A DNA stretch of 64,000 nucleotides from Siniperca chuatsi (lineage: Eukaryota; Chordata; Actinopteri; Centrarchiformes; Sinipercidae). This document shows, piece by piece, positions 25,201 through 37,400 of this stretch; the first letter of the stretch is position 1; every line of letters begins with the position of its first letter. The stretch covers positions 6,606,501-6,670,500 of the forward strand of contig NC_058063.1 of the NCBI RefSeq assembly GCF_020085105.1, given 5' to 3'. The translations under genes and the position numbers were made by a program. A model generated the notes under the pieces. The model was given only the letters and a program-made list of their open reading frames with translations. It was not told the DNA's origin and did no database searches.

Positions 25201-26147
25201 TTACCATCGCCTCCAACCTTAGTGATCACCTTACAGTGCTTTTTCATCTTTAAGTTAGTAACTTCACTTTTCACTGTTAGCTTTGTACATATTGTTAATA
25301 TTATTGACCATTGATAGTTCCAGTTTTTGTAAATAGTGTTTTTTTTAATCATTTTGATAATCACCACAGTGTCTTGGATAAAAGTCATGGAGTATCAAGG
25401 TGATAAAACAATATCAAATATGTTTCATGAGCTTTTAAAGACTGTTTGGGATCTCCAAACAGAACATTAGGGATAAACTTTCTTATATTCATATGTAATG
25501 GGAGACTGACAAAAAAAACCTCAGAAATATGAACCTTTTGCCAGTTTTCTTTCAACAGCAGTGTTCTCATCTTTTGAATTAGCATTATATTACTGCCCTC
25601 TACTGCCCAAAGGCCAACATTGCAATCACCAAGTGTAATCACTGTTCTTGCAAAGGACAACGCAGATTCAAACACAAGCTAGTGGTTTCCTGCATGTTCC
25701 ACAAAGTACAGCACATTTATAAAGAGGGTGGCACTTTAAACAAAAACCCAACAGTGTCACTGTCATGTCAAGAAACATGTATTTCAAGCTTTTAGACTCA
25801 AATAACAAAGATCACAATGTGTTAAATATATGATTTAGACAACAACAAAAAAAACCAAAACAATGCAAAACCATTGAGGGTTACCACATATACATTTACC
25901 TTCTATAGATCTACACATGGATTCTGTTATCATGTAGGCTGTGTGTCAGGCCTGTGTACATGGTTCTACACGTTTTCTTCTGCTATCTGATCTTACAAAA
26001 ACATTTCAGAGGCTGACAACAGAAATATGGAATAGGTTTAAAGGTATTTATGGAAAGTCAGAACCAGTGAGCTCAGAAATCACCAATAAGAAGAAGTGAC
26101 GACCAAACAATGTAGCAAGCTCCAACTGTGTGTGTGTGTTTTGTCTT
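19210..26147. other. Intergenic stretch between claudin 5' end and chrnb1l 3' end
   Basis: No complete gene was found. One terminal-inverted-repeat element is described separately (22.95-23.85 kb). Near 24472 the string TTTAACCCTTGTGTT resembles a TTAA-flanked piggyBac-type terminus. A good acceptor-like site on the minus strand at about 21050 (CTTCCCCTTGCAG) could mark an untranslated exon, but no open frame supports it. Confidence 0.4.
22951..23850. mobile_element. Terminal-inverted-repeat element with TTTACCCA-rich arms
   Basis: The left arm has GGGTTAACTTTACCCAGCC, then GGGTTGTTTGGACACAGTG and ATTGGGTTATTTACCCA. The right arm repeats these as reverse complements (GGGTAAATAACCCAACAG..., CTGGGTAAAGTTAATCCA). 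The arms are about 100-150 bp and imperfect. The roughly 600-bp centre has no recognisable transposase. Confidence 0.65.
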
Positions 26148-26304
26148 CTATGGGAAAGGGTTGTCAGGTGTGTAGTTGAAACTTGCATCCAAGAACATGG
26201 CCAGGGTGCCCAGGGTGGTGATGATGACAAACAGCCACAAGAAGAGACGGTCCACCACCAGGGCGATGAACTGCCAGTCTCCTGTCATCTGGAGGGAACA
26301 CACA

Positions 26305-26350
<46 letters not shown>

Positions 26351-29300
26351 AAACACTTACTGTAAGCACTGTGTCAGCAATGTTATGTATGTATGCAATG
26401 ACACTTGAACATCGTCTGGGTACGTTTGGAACACTCTGTGCTCAGGAACTGCAGACAGACTGAATAACGAGCTGCCCGACAGTGTGTGTCGTGTTGTGCA
26501 CATTTCCCACCGTGTCGTCCGTGTCCTGCTTCTTCAGCTGCTCGGCCATGTATGTCACGGCAGCGATGGCTGACTTCAGGTTGGGAGGGAGAATCAGACA
26601 GTAGCTGTCAGTGTCCGGGAGCCGCTGGAGCTGCACTGTGCTCTCACACCTTCAACACAGAGAGGGCAGAGAGAAAAGGGGGGAGAGGGATCAGTTCAAC
26701 AAAGAAGTGGGAAAGTAGAATGCAAAGTTAAAAAAAAAGGCGTTGAAACACTGACATTGGCTGCAACAAGGAATTTAGTCTAGTTCTGAGTCTTTAAAAC
26801 TTCTATCAAACATACATTCTAAGCTTAAGTACAACAAATAATGTTTGTGAAGGTTGTTGCAACATGTTTGTCAAAAAGCTTATTAGCATGTTGTCATCAA
26901 CACGATACGTAAAGATATTTTACGCACCTGTGCTATGTGCTGGTGCTTTTCACTGTAAAAAATGTCTGTCTTTACAATACTTTCGAATGTTATAGTCCTA
27001 TCTTGTTTTTACAAAGGTTTGCTTTAAAGGAATAGTTCGATATTTTGGGGAATGTGCTTATTTGCTTTCTAGCGAATAAGAACAATAATAATAATAATAA
27101 CTAGTGATCTTTAGATGTGCTGGTAGGTGGATTTTGTTACCTTTGGACAGAGCCAGGCTAGCTGTTTCCCCCTTTAGAGTGGTATCAATATTATCAAGAA
27201 GTTAACTATCTCTCTTTGGCTGAAGACAAGATTTTAACATTTAGTTTATTATTGACTTTTTATTTCTATTCTTGTAATTTGCATGAAGACTTGTAATGTA
27301 CTTTAATTGCCTCCCTTTATTTTATTGTTTTTCTTTTTTTATTACTTATTCTATTCTATTTTAGTATGTATATGTATTCTATTTTATTATATGTGAATAT
27401 ACTCCGTACTTTATGTATACTATGTATATTATTTTACCATGCATACTAACAGAAAAAAAAACTTCTACTATCATTTTAGTCAATTTATTATTTGATAAGA
27501 TAAGAAAATATATGATAGCACCTTTGCTATGCACTACGCACACATAGTAAAATAAAATAAAATAAAAATAAAAATAAAACCAAAATATTTACATGATGGT
27601 GCAACACATGAATGAAAGTGCAGGGTACCAGCTGCAGTTTATTTTTATTTTAGTGTTATTATTTTAGTTTTCATCTTCATTATATGCAGTTTATGTTTTA
27701 AGAAATCCAAACCCAAAGTATAATTACAGTGAACACATGGGCATGGAGATATCTCTCTGTTGAGTCTCATGCTAACAGTTGGAAGAAGTTAAAAAATGCA
27801 GCAAAACCCTTCACAAATGTTCCCTGAGCTCAGATTTATGTTGTGTATGTCATGAGTCACTTGCACCGCATTGTTCACCTCTGCTGGAACAAACCATCAC
27901 TGACATCAGCTGCCCACTGTAGGACATACAGTGTTGTGTACATGTACATGTCAATACAGTATGTGTCCTTGTGTACCCTCTGAACACTGAGTGACAGCAG
28001 CAGCACACACCTGACACAGGGGTGACATTGACAACAACACTGGGCCAACATTTATGTGATGCCATGACCTCTGACCCCTTCATTCTTCCCCTCACACATC
28101 TGTTCCATAAACCAAAACATAGAGCAGAGAGAGAAAGAGTCTTATTGACAGCGTTCTTATAGCGCCTTAATGCTTTTGTGAGTAACTCTTTAACTGCTCA
28201 ACCATAAATAAATCATTTTGAAATTATATCTGAGGAATTTCAACAATCTCTAAGTTGTTTTATCTTTGAAATCAGAGGGAAAGAAATCTTGGGACAAACT
28301 ATAATATCAGAACTACAATAATTCTAATAATAATGATATAGGATACATTTACGTACCCTATGTCAGCCTATGTTAACCAACCAGATGGCCAGGTGGAAAT
28401 TTAGGGTAACACAGAATATATGTGTAGCCTATGTATAAGTAGATTGTGTCAAGTTCAAGTTCAAACTCTTATTATTTACACTCAAATTTTATTCAAGTTT
28501 GAGTTGGAAAAATTTTAATGTCAGCATTCAAGGGCTACACCACCACTGTATATCATGACTTTTATTAAATCATTTGAGAGGGAGTCAGCAGGTGTTGGTT
28601 GCATGTTGGTTTCCTTTTCCACAATACCTTAAAACATGTCATTAACAGAATCAGACAAACTGTTTACAAGAATTTACAGAAAAAACCCACTTTGTTCAGT
28701 TAACTTGCATTTGGCAAAAGCCTAAAAGTTCCGGAATATTTGACCCAACAATATACACTGTACTTATATAGCAGGTCAGGTCACAGACACTCGTGGCTGA
28801 CCACAGTTACACAGGTTGAAGCAAACACTTAAATAGGTGTTAACTATTAGCTACAGATTCCACTTCCTCCTGCTGCCCTGTGCTTCCCATCACCCCATTC
28901 ACCCTTCACCTCTTGTAAAACCTGGATGTATTTTGTTTATCCTCAGTGTCAGGTGAAAACCATATCTCAAAATTTTATAATGGTCATTTTTCATGTTTTA
29001 TGTTTGTGTATTTAAAAATCTGATTCTTCATTGGCAAAGTCTGTGGACATCCAACAGCCCCTTACTGGATGACTCGCACAGTCACAAGCCTGTTTTTTTA
29101 GAGGAAGCAGGTGAATGGTCAAGGGGGAGGTTACCAAAACTGCTCTGTTTCGAGTTTGAGTTGGAAAAAATCTAATATCAGCACTTATGGGCTACACCAC
29201 CACTGTATATCATGACTTTTACTAAATCATTTGAGAGGGAGTCAGCAGGTGTTGGTTGCATGTTGGTTTCCTTTTCCAGAAAATACCTTTAACATAATCA

Positions 29301-31548
29301 GACAAACTGTTTTACAAGAATGTGCAGAATACGTAGTTGTAGCATCCAGTAAACAAAGAAGATAAGCTAACATGTTGCATAAGGAATAGAACAATCTGGT
29401 ATATATATATCCAAGATGTAGCTTGTGCTTTCCTTTTAATGTGTTAATTTTGTTTGATGTTTAACTCTGCTGTATAAGATGTAATGCTTTGTATGTTTGT
29501 GTTCCTGTCTAATACTGTATTCTGCATTTGTAACATTGTCATCTTCGCTTTTTTCAGAAATTTCAACTCACATTCTGATTGCTTATTCACTTACTTACTG
29601 CCTGTTACGTTACGCTACTTTGCAAGCTTACGCAGCTTTCTGGTTTGGACTGCACAGTGATGCTATGCTATTTTGCGGCCTGGTTCATCTGGGATGCTCA
29701 TCGGTGCCACTATTTTCAAAATGTAATGGTAGTTTTGGTTTGCTTGATAGTCTCTTAGTAATTATTGCTTATTTCTTTATTGATTTATTTTCTTCTTTAT
29801 ATTTTAACTTGTTTGTTTTTATTTTTGTCTTGTTTGTGCATTTTTGTCCTCATTAGGGCCCAAGCAGCAACCGGTATGAAGTCACTTTTGTATTTGTAAG
29901 GATTATTATTATTATTAATAAAAGTTAATCGCAGTTTTAAGGGGCTAAAGGTGCTGAAAAACTCGTGAAACTTTGCACACTTGCCAGAAGTGGTGAACAT
30001 TTACATCTAATATGGGTCTTAGGCATGGGTGTGGCAAAATGGCTCCATTTGCCCCAGAGTTCACACGTTTAATAAGAGTCTCACCCTGAAGACATCTACA
30101 TGCCAATATTCAGTCACAGTCATAGCGCCACCTACTGGCAACCGGAAGTTACCCTTCTAAGAAGTAGCCCTTGTGGTACGTTTCACCTAGATGTACGAAA
30201 TTTGGGTGGTGGATGTATCACCCCAAGACATACAAAAAAGCCTCTTGAAACCATACCCTAGACCCAACAGGAAGTCAGCCATTTTGAATTTACTGGGCAA
30301 TTTTATAGGCATTTTTTGCCATTTACAGGCTCTGTACTTTAACAAACTCCTCCTAGAGAATTAATCCGATCGACTTTAAATTTGGGCAGGACAATATAAA
30401 GACTTTTGTGATAAAAAGTTGTTCAAAGTTTGAGTTTTCGTTGAAGGGCCTGTCCGTAGTGTGGCGTTGAATTTCCATGTTTCGCAATGAAACAGGAAGT
30501 TCGCATTATTAGCCATGAAATAGGAAGTTGCGACTTCAGTGTAAATTGTCCAATCTTCCCCAAATTTCACATGTTTGATAAGAGTCCCGGGCTGAGGACA
30601 TCTACATGCCAATTAGGGGTTGTAGTCATTGCACCACCTACTGGCAACAGGGAGTAAGCCTTGCGTAACAATCATCTTTTGATTTACATGAAAATTTCTG
30701 GGTGTGGTGTACACTTCATAAACTGTAACATGATGTATGATTAGTGGGTGTTCTCTAACGCCACAGAACAAACACAGGAACTGACATCTAAGTCCTTTGT
30801 GCAGCGTCCCGAACACATGAAAAGTCAAAGCCTTGTTGACTGACCTCCGTCAGCAACGTGCAGTCAGGTGCGAGGGCCCGTTCATTGCTGCTTGCAGCTT
30901 TAATTTGTAAATGAATATTCTTTGCTTTCTTGTAGTTGTGTTTATTCATTTGTACATCAGTGTGTTAAATTGTTTTCCATTCATTTACTCATGTGTTAAA
31001 CTATACAGGATGCTATGAAGGATACTAACTAGCTACACTGGCTTTGGTTTCATTCTTTACCATTGTTGTCACACGATCACTAAGACATGACTAAAGAGCT
31101 CTACATCAATATGTGTCACCTCCTGAAAGTGTCGACACCACAGTGCACCTGTCAGATTGGCACTTAAGTACATGTCTACAGTACATGCAGTCCATGTATG
31201 TAGGGAATACATTGCGTATGATGTTAATAATGTGCAGATCCTTTGGCACCAGAGAGGGGAAGGTGTCAGTGAAGGAGCAGGACAAGTTATAAGAGTCACA
31301 GAGAGGCAGCGTGACAACAGATGGACTGCTGCACAATAAAAATGACCAAGAGTAGGAAGGGTGTTGTGTGTGTGTGTGTGTGTGCGGCCACAGCACAGTG
31401 CAGAGCTATGCAGTGCTCTACATGCTGCATGCCATTCACATTCCACAGCTTGTATTCATTACTGCAGATACATGGAGCCCTTCTCACTATGACACACACA
31501 CGCACACAAGTGCACACACACACAGACACCCTTACACAAGCACATGTG

Positions 31549-31607
<59 letters not shown>

Positions 31608-31698
31608 TATATATGGTGTACATTGCGTATGATGTTAATAATGTGCAGAACCTCTGGCACCAGAGAGGGGAAGGTATCAGTGAAGGAGCAGGACAAGT

Positions 31699-31731
<33 letters not shown>

Positions 31732-34349
31732 GTATACATATACATGTGATTCATAATTAATTGTATACTCACTCAAACAAACCCCCATTGGTGATGTACA
31801 GCAGAAAAAAATACTTTATTAAATGTATTAAATACACTCGAATGGAGATGCACATGCAAGCAGCTCACATCATCAAACATGCAAACAACTCTCATAAATG
31901 TGTTGTAAAGGACAGCACCTGGTTTCTAACTAGCCCTCTGACAGAATAACAAGATCAAGAGAGATGGATGACGGCAAAGATATCTACATGACACAGACTG
32001 GGAGATGGCGCCTGATAGCGCAACCACCATCTCTTCCACATCAAAAACAACAAAATCCTTCCCCGATCACTCAGCACAGGTCTTCCCTTCCACTCATCTA
32101 CCCCTATCAATTCTTCACCCTCCCTGCACCTCCTTTCTGTTGGATTACCCCCTAATGCCCAACCTAAACAGAGGCTTAGTGGCTGGCGACTGTGGACGGG
32201 GGTGTGGGGCTTAGCTGGGGCTGAATCTGATGCCTTTGGAACGGGATGAGAGATGCTGTTTATGATGCCAGGGCTGGGTGGCAAGGCTGATTAGTCAGAG
32301 TGAAGCCAGCACGGTTGAAGGGACAGTACAGTTTGAAACAACATTTTAGATGAAAAAAATGTATATTTTAATAATCTTTTTCATGGATTGATGTACAGTA
32401 TAGTAACTCATCCTATGCTCAGCTCATTAAAGCTTTATGATTTGTTGATCTAAACACCCAGCAATTGGTACACAGTACACACAAGAGCTAATAGCACCAA
32501 AGATGGATTCTTTTTTGCTAAAAAAAAATAGGGATAGCAATGTTCCCCATAAGCTGTATCCTACTGACTATGGTGATGCGCTTAAATGGACTATACATGT
32601 ATAGCGCCTTTCTAGTCTTTTCGACTACTCAAAGCGCTTCCTACCCTTACTTCTTGTCTAGCGCCACTATAAAGTTGGAATTGTTGGTTTTTAGTGAAAT
32701 GTCTCAACTATTATTGGCTGGATTGCTATTTTGTTACTATACTTTGGTTTATGAATAAATAACTGCAAAACTAGCCTCAGCTGTACTTGTGTTTTGTGCA
32801 AATTAACAAAAGTTAGCATGCTAACACACTAAACTAAGATGGTGAACATGGTATACCTGCTAAACATCACCATGTCAATATTGCCATTGTGAGCATGTTA
32901 GTATGCTGACATTAGCATTTAGTTACATTACAGCCTCACAGAGTTGCTAGCATGTCTGTAGACTAATTGTTTACTGCTTGAGCAAGAATGCTTCATTTAC
33001 AACAAATTGACTGAAGATAAACGAAATACATCAAATAATTGTTCCAATAATAAGTGATTGAATATCATAGAAGCAAGCTTGTGAGACAAACCAATTTCAG
33101 TCTTTGCTGAAGAAAGCAGTGACAGATGATTAATTTGTGTTTCTAACTTAAACCATGAGAGGCAATATACCTGTGACCAACACTAAAATTCAAATGAACA
33201 AAACATAAAAAAAAGAAGAAATAATTTAACAAGACCAAGAATCAGAGCCATATAGTAGCAGCTGTGAGGCTATACTGACAGACAGCTGTACTTTGAGCTA
33301 AATGCTAATGTCAGCATGCTAACATGCGCACAATGCTAACATGCTGATGTTTAGCAGGTAATGTTTACCATGTTCACCATCTATGTTTAGCATGTTAGTA
33401 TGCTAACATTTGCCAATTAGCACTAAACACAAAGTATCCTACAGCTGAGGCTTGAACCAAATGTTGACCTGGTGGTGCAGGAAGAAAATTCAGAGAATCA
33501 CCAAAGTCACTAGCATTCATCCTGTGGGCACCATGACATATGAATGTACATCATTTCAATTGCAATCCATCAAATAGATGTTGAGATATCTCAGTCTGGA
33601 CCAAAGCAGTAGACTGACTGACGATGGCTTGACATTGTTATAGAGCCACGCTGCTAGCATGGACAAAAAGCTACGTGCATACAGTTTTGTTTTTATTACA
33701 AAAACCCCACATAAGGTTATCCTTACAAATATTGTGCATTGAATAAGTGCACCTCAAACATCCTATATACCTTGGACCAACCCTCAGAAATTAGGGTACA
33801 ATAAATAATAACATAAATAATTTAAAATGACACTGAGTTTAGGCTTCATTCGTGACTGTTATCAGAATGCGAACAACAGTCTACTCCATTTGCTGTTATT
33901 GAGCTGAATCATTAATCCTTCTTTTTTGTTCGTCAGAGTACCTTTCATGTGGCTGTATTAAATATGGTATCAAATATGTGAGGCTGAAGGAAGTGCACAT
34001 ACTGTTACTGTCTTGACAGATTCTCTGAGCTGCTGTGGTGATGGCTGTAAGTCTGCCAAGTCTAGCACGCTGTGTACTTTACTGTAATAGCTAGTTTGGC
34101 ATCACATCCAACATTCACACTTTGGCACACTCTACAAAGAAGATTCATGCCTGCACTGGCTTTTATTAACATTAATAGAAATAGCTTTCTGCTAGTGTAA
34201 CACATCTTAGCCTAGAAAGAGTCTGAATCAGGATGAATGACTTTCATGGGTATTACTTCAGGTCTATGGTGTATAACAGTCTTGACAGGTAAGAATATAG
34301 GCACCATAACTTTTTGCCAGTTTATCTCTCTCAATAACTCAAACCAAGA

Positions 34350-34430
<81 letters not shown>

Positions 34431-37400
34431 CAAGCTTCAACAAAAATTTCTTAGATTTGTTAGATTTGTATCTTTTCTGTTGTTGTAGGAAATAATGTTA
34501 ACTATTTCCATAAATTGCACTACTTTATATTCATTGCACTACTGTTCTGCCCAGTCCAATTCATTATTGTATATGTCCATCAGTGTACTTCTGTTTATAG
34601 TAATGCCATCTGTATATAATGTCCATAGTACCACTTGTTAAATATTTTCATAATACTGCTCTATCCTGCATTTATGCACACACTTTATGTCCTGCACTTG
34701 CTTATTGCACTTCTGGTTAGACCTAAACTGCATTTCGTTGCCTTGTACTTGTACATGTGTGATGACAATAAAGTTGAATCTAATCTAATCTAATCTAAAT
34801 CTAGCCTGTCGCTGGATATTCATACTGTTAGCAGTTGGCATAAACGAAAGAGAAAAATCTCTTTGCCAACATTAAATTGACTAATTCTCAGTATTTTGTG
34901 GTTTATTAAGCAGATTTTATTTTCTTTGCACTAAAGAAATGATAAACAAGTGTGACAAATTTATTACAATGCTCATAACAAGACAGATGAAAATGCACAT
35001 TTTTAATACATCTTTGTCTGCGTATCAACTTTGTGCATCCTGTAGCCTTTCTGTTAGTGTGATGGCCTTTAATCAGACTTGGTGTTGGAAGTCTTATAGG
35101 TTTGACTAGGTCATATTTATGGAAAAGTGACCTGGACGCTTCAGATATGCTGATCTGCTTCTCTTGAAAGAACTAAAAGTCAGCAGTGTAATTACGTAAT
35201 AGTAATCAGTATACAGACAAACATATAGGAGATTGGTGTTAAAACTATTGAAGAATCTACACTATATCGATGATTATTGCTTTAGATTACGGCCTGCAAC
35301 ATACCAGCATACCCGGTAGTTAAAAATACTTAAAAAATAAGTTATCTTTAAATTCCTCCCAAAAGCCAGATTGTTGTTCAGTAGGTCATACTGTGTACCA
35401 TAATATTAGAATAGGTACCTGTTAGTAAAAAACAAACTTATAGTATAAATTATTTTTAAGTTCCCAGATTGTTACCCCCTAATCCCCTAACTTCACGTCT
35501 TGTTCCCTTGTACCTAAATGTATCAGTGCATACTGTACTGATACACTGTTATTAAACTGTAAATTGGGAAGAATTACACTGTACGTTGCAGGCCATAATC
35601 TAAAGTGTTACCGTAATTTTTGAAATACCAAAATCAGTTCAAAATCACAAACTGCCAGTTCACTGCTTTTACAATGTCATTTTTCATTTCGATCAATTGA
35701 GGCAGTATGAATTGTTACGCTGATGGAGTCATGCCTCTGGTAGATTCCTTGTTAGTAAATGTGGCCTTACCTGCCTCTCCAGGGTATGACGAGATCAGGG
35801 TTGATCTTGCGAAAGAAGTACTCTCCTCCAGGCTGCCTGCCATTGAAGCTTCGGGAGGGCGTGTCATCACTAGACCCCTCCTTTAACAGAGGCTCCTCTG
35901 GGTTTGGCCTCGTCATGCCGATGTACTTGGGCAAGAAGTGAATGAATACCTGTAAATATGAGGTGAAGAAATCAGTGAAATCAGGGTTCTCGAAGGTATT
36001 GGAAGAGCCTAGATGGATGCTCAGTGAATTTGGATAAATGTTAAACCTGGCCTCACCTTTCGAACCCAGTTTGGCATGATGTGTGTGCTTGGCGTTCTGT
36101 GGTGCAGATTGAGGACAACCACACTTAGGATGACAGAGAACGTGACCAGGATCATGGTGAACATGACGTAGTTGACAATAATTGGGATGCCGAGAGAAGT
36201 CTCAGGGACCTTGTCAGCCAGCAAAAGCATGAAGACAGTCAGAGCGATGAGGACAGAAATGGAGAGAGTCATCTTCTCTCCTGCAGATAACAGGGACAGT
36301 TTGGAGAATTAATTATGACAGAGAAGCAACAAATATTACTCTGCTGACTTTCATGTTGACAAGGGCAAACTTTAAGACATGATTACCTTTGACTGCAATA
36401 TTTGTTGTGGATAAACATGCAACCGATGAATTGGCTTTATCTTTTAAAATGTTGGACAGCGGCATGTCTGCAAGTGCAGAGCTTACTGGTCCGTTGTAGG
36501 TAAAGAAGACAGTTGCCTGATTTAGCACTGTCTCACGGATTTACGTAAATTGAGTTTGTGCTCCAAAAATTCAGCATGCTCAGACTGTAACTGCAATCAA
36601 TCCTGCTGCTTTCTGTTGAATCTATATTTTCCGCTATGTCAATGAAAAATCACTCACTATAATATATCGTAAATTCCTTCAAAGGTTTCCCTGCCTCATG
36701 AAGTTGTCTGTATTAGAAACATACTTCTTGTCATGACATTAGACATTGTATCAAAGTCTCCCTTCCTATTCCTATATCACGTCTTGGCAGTGATGTGTAG
36801 TCACACAATGTCACAACATGTCAGATGTGCTGACCTGCTCCAGGAGGCAGGTAGAAGACAAATATAGCCAACACGCTGGTGAGGATGCAGGGCACGATGA
36901 TGTTGATGATGTAGAAAAGAGGCTTCCTTTGTATGATGAGGTAGAAGGTGATGTCCTCATACAGGTCCTCCTTTACGTTCTTTCTTGAGGGTTTGTGACA
37001 GATGGCCCATTCTCCGTTTTCTGTGGAGAAAGAGACGTGCAAGGCAGAAGATATTGAGAAATTGGTGATGTCTACTCCTTCAGTAATATAGTCCAATTTC
37101 AAATGATCAGCAAGCAGGTTCGCTGTTTAGATAAATCTCCTTGAATAAAATGCAGAATAGAGATTTTCTTTGTTTGACATCGCTTTTTGCCCTGGAGCAT
37201 TTGTGAGTGTTTTGAAAAATGTAACATATATATAATATGCTTATTATTCTTATACATCTTGTACATTAATATGGTAAAATTAATTAAAAACACCAGGTGG
37301 CTAAAGTTTGGCTAAAGAAGAAGATTTAAAAAGCCATAGGTTCTGAATGAGGTACCAACCAGTGAAAGCGTTCTCATCTATAACAATCTCGTGAATCTCT

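Larger units (their letters stand above)
26650..35770 (-). other. chrnb1l intron 9, about 9.1 kb of repeat-rich DNA
   Basis: No exon or gene was recognised inside. It holds a fold-back copy, two sets of direct repeats, a 1.05-kb interspersed element, an inverted repeat pair, TA/AT microsatellites, a LINE tail and a small MITE, each listed separately. Confidence 0.6.

Noticed and set aside
29497-29856. Hydrophobic 119-codon frame that looks like a membrane protein
   Set aside because: The hydrophobicity follows from T-rich DNA. There is no family match, splice structure or promoter.
31321-31788. Long frames of repeated Ile-Tyr
   Set aside because: They are translations of the (TA)n and (TG)n microsatellites on both strands.
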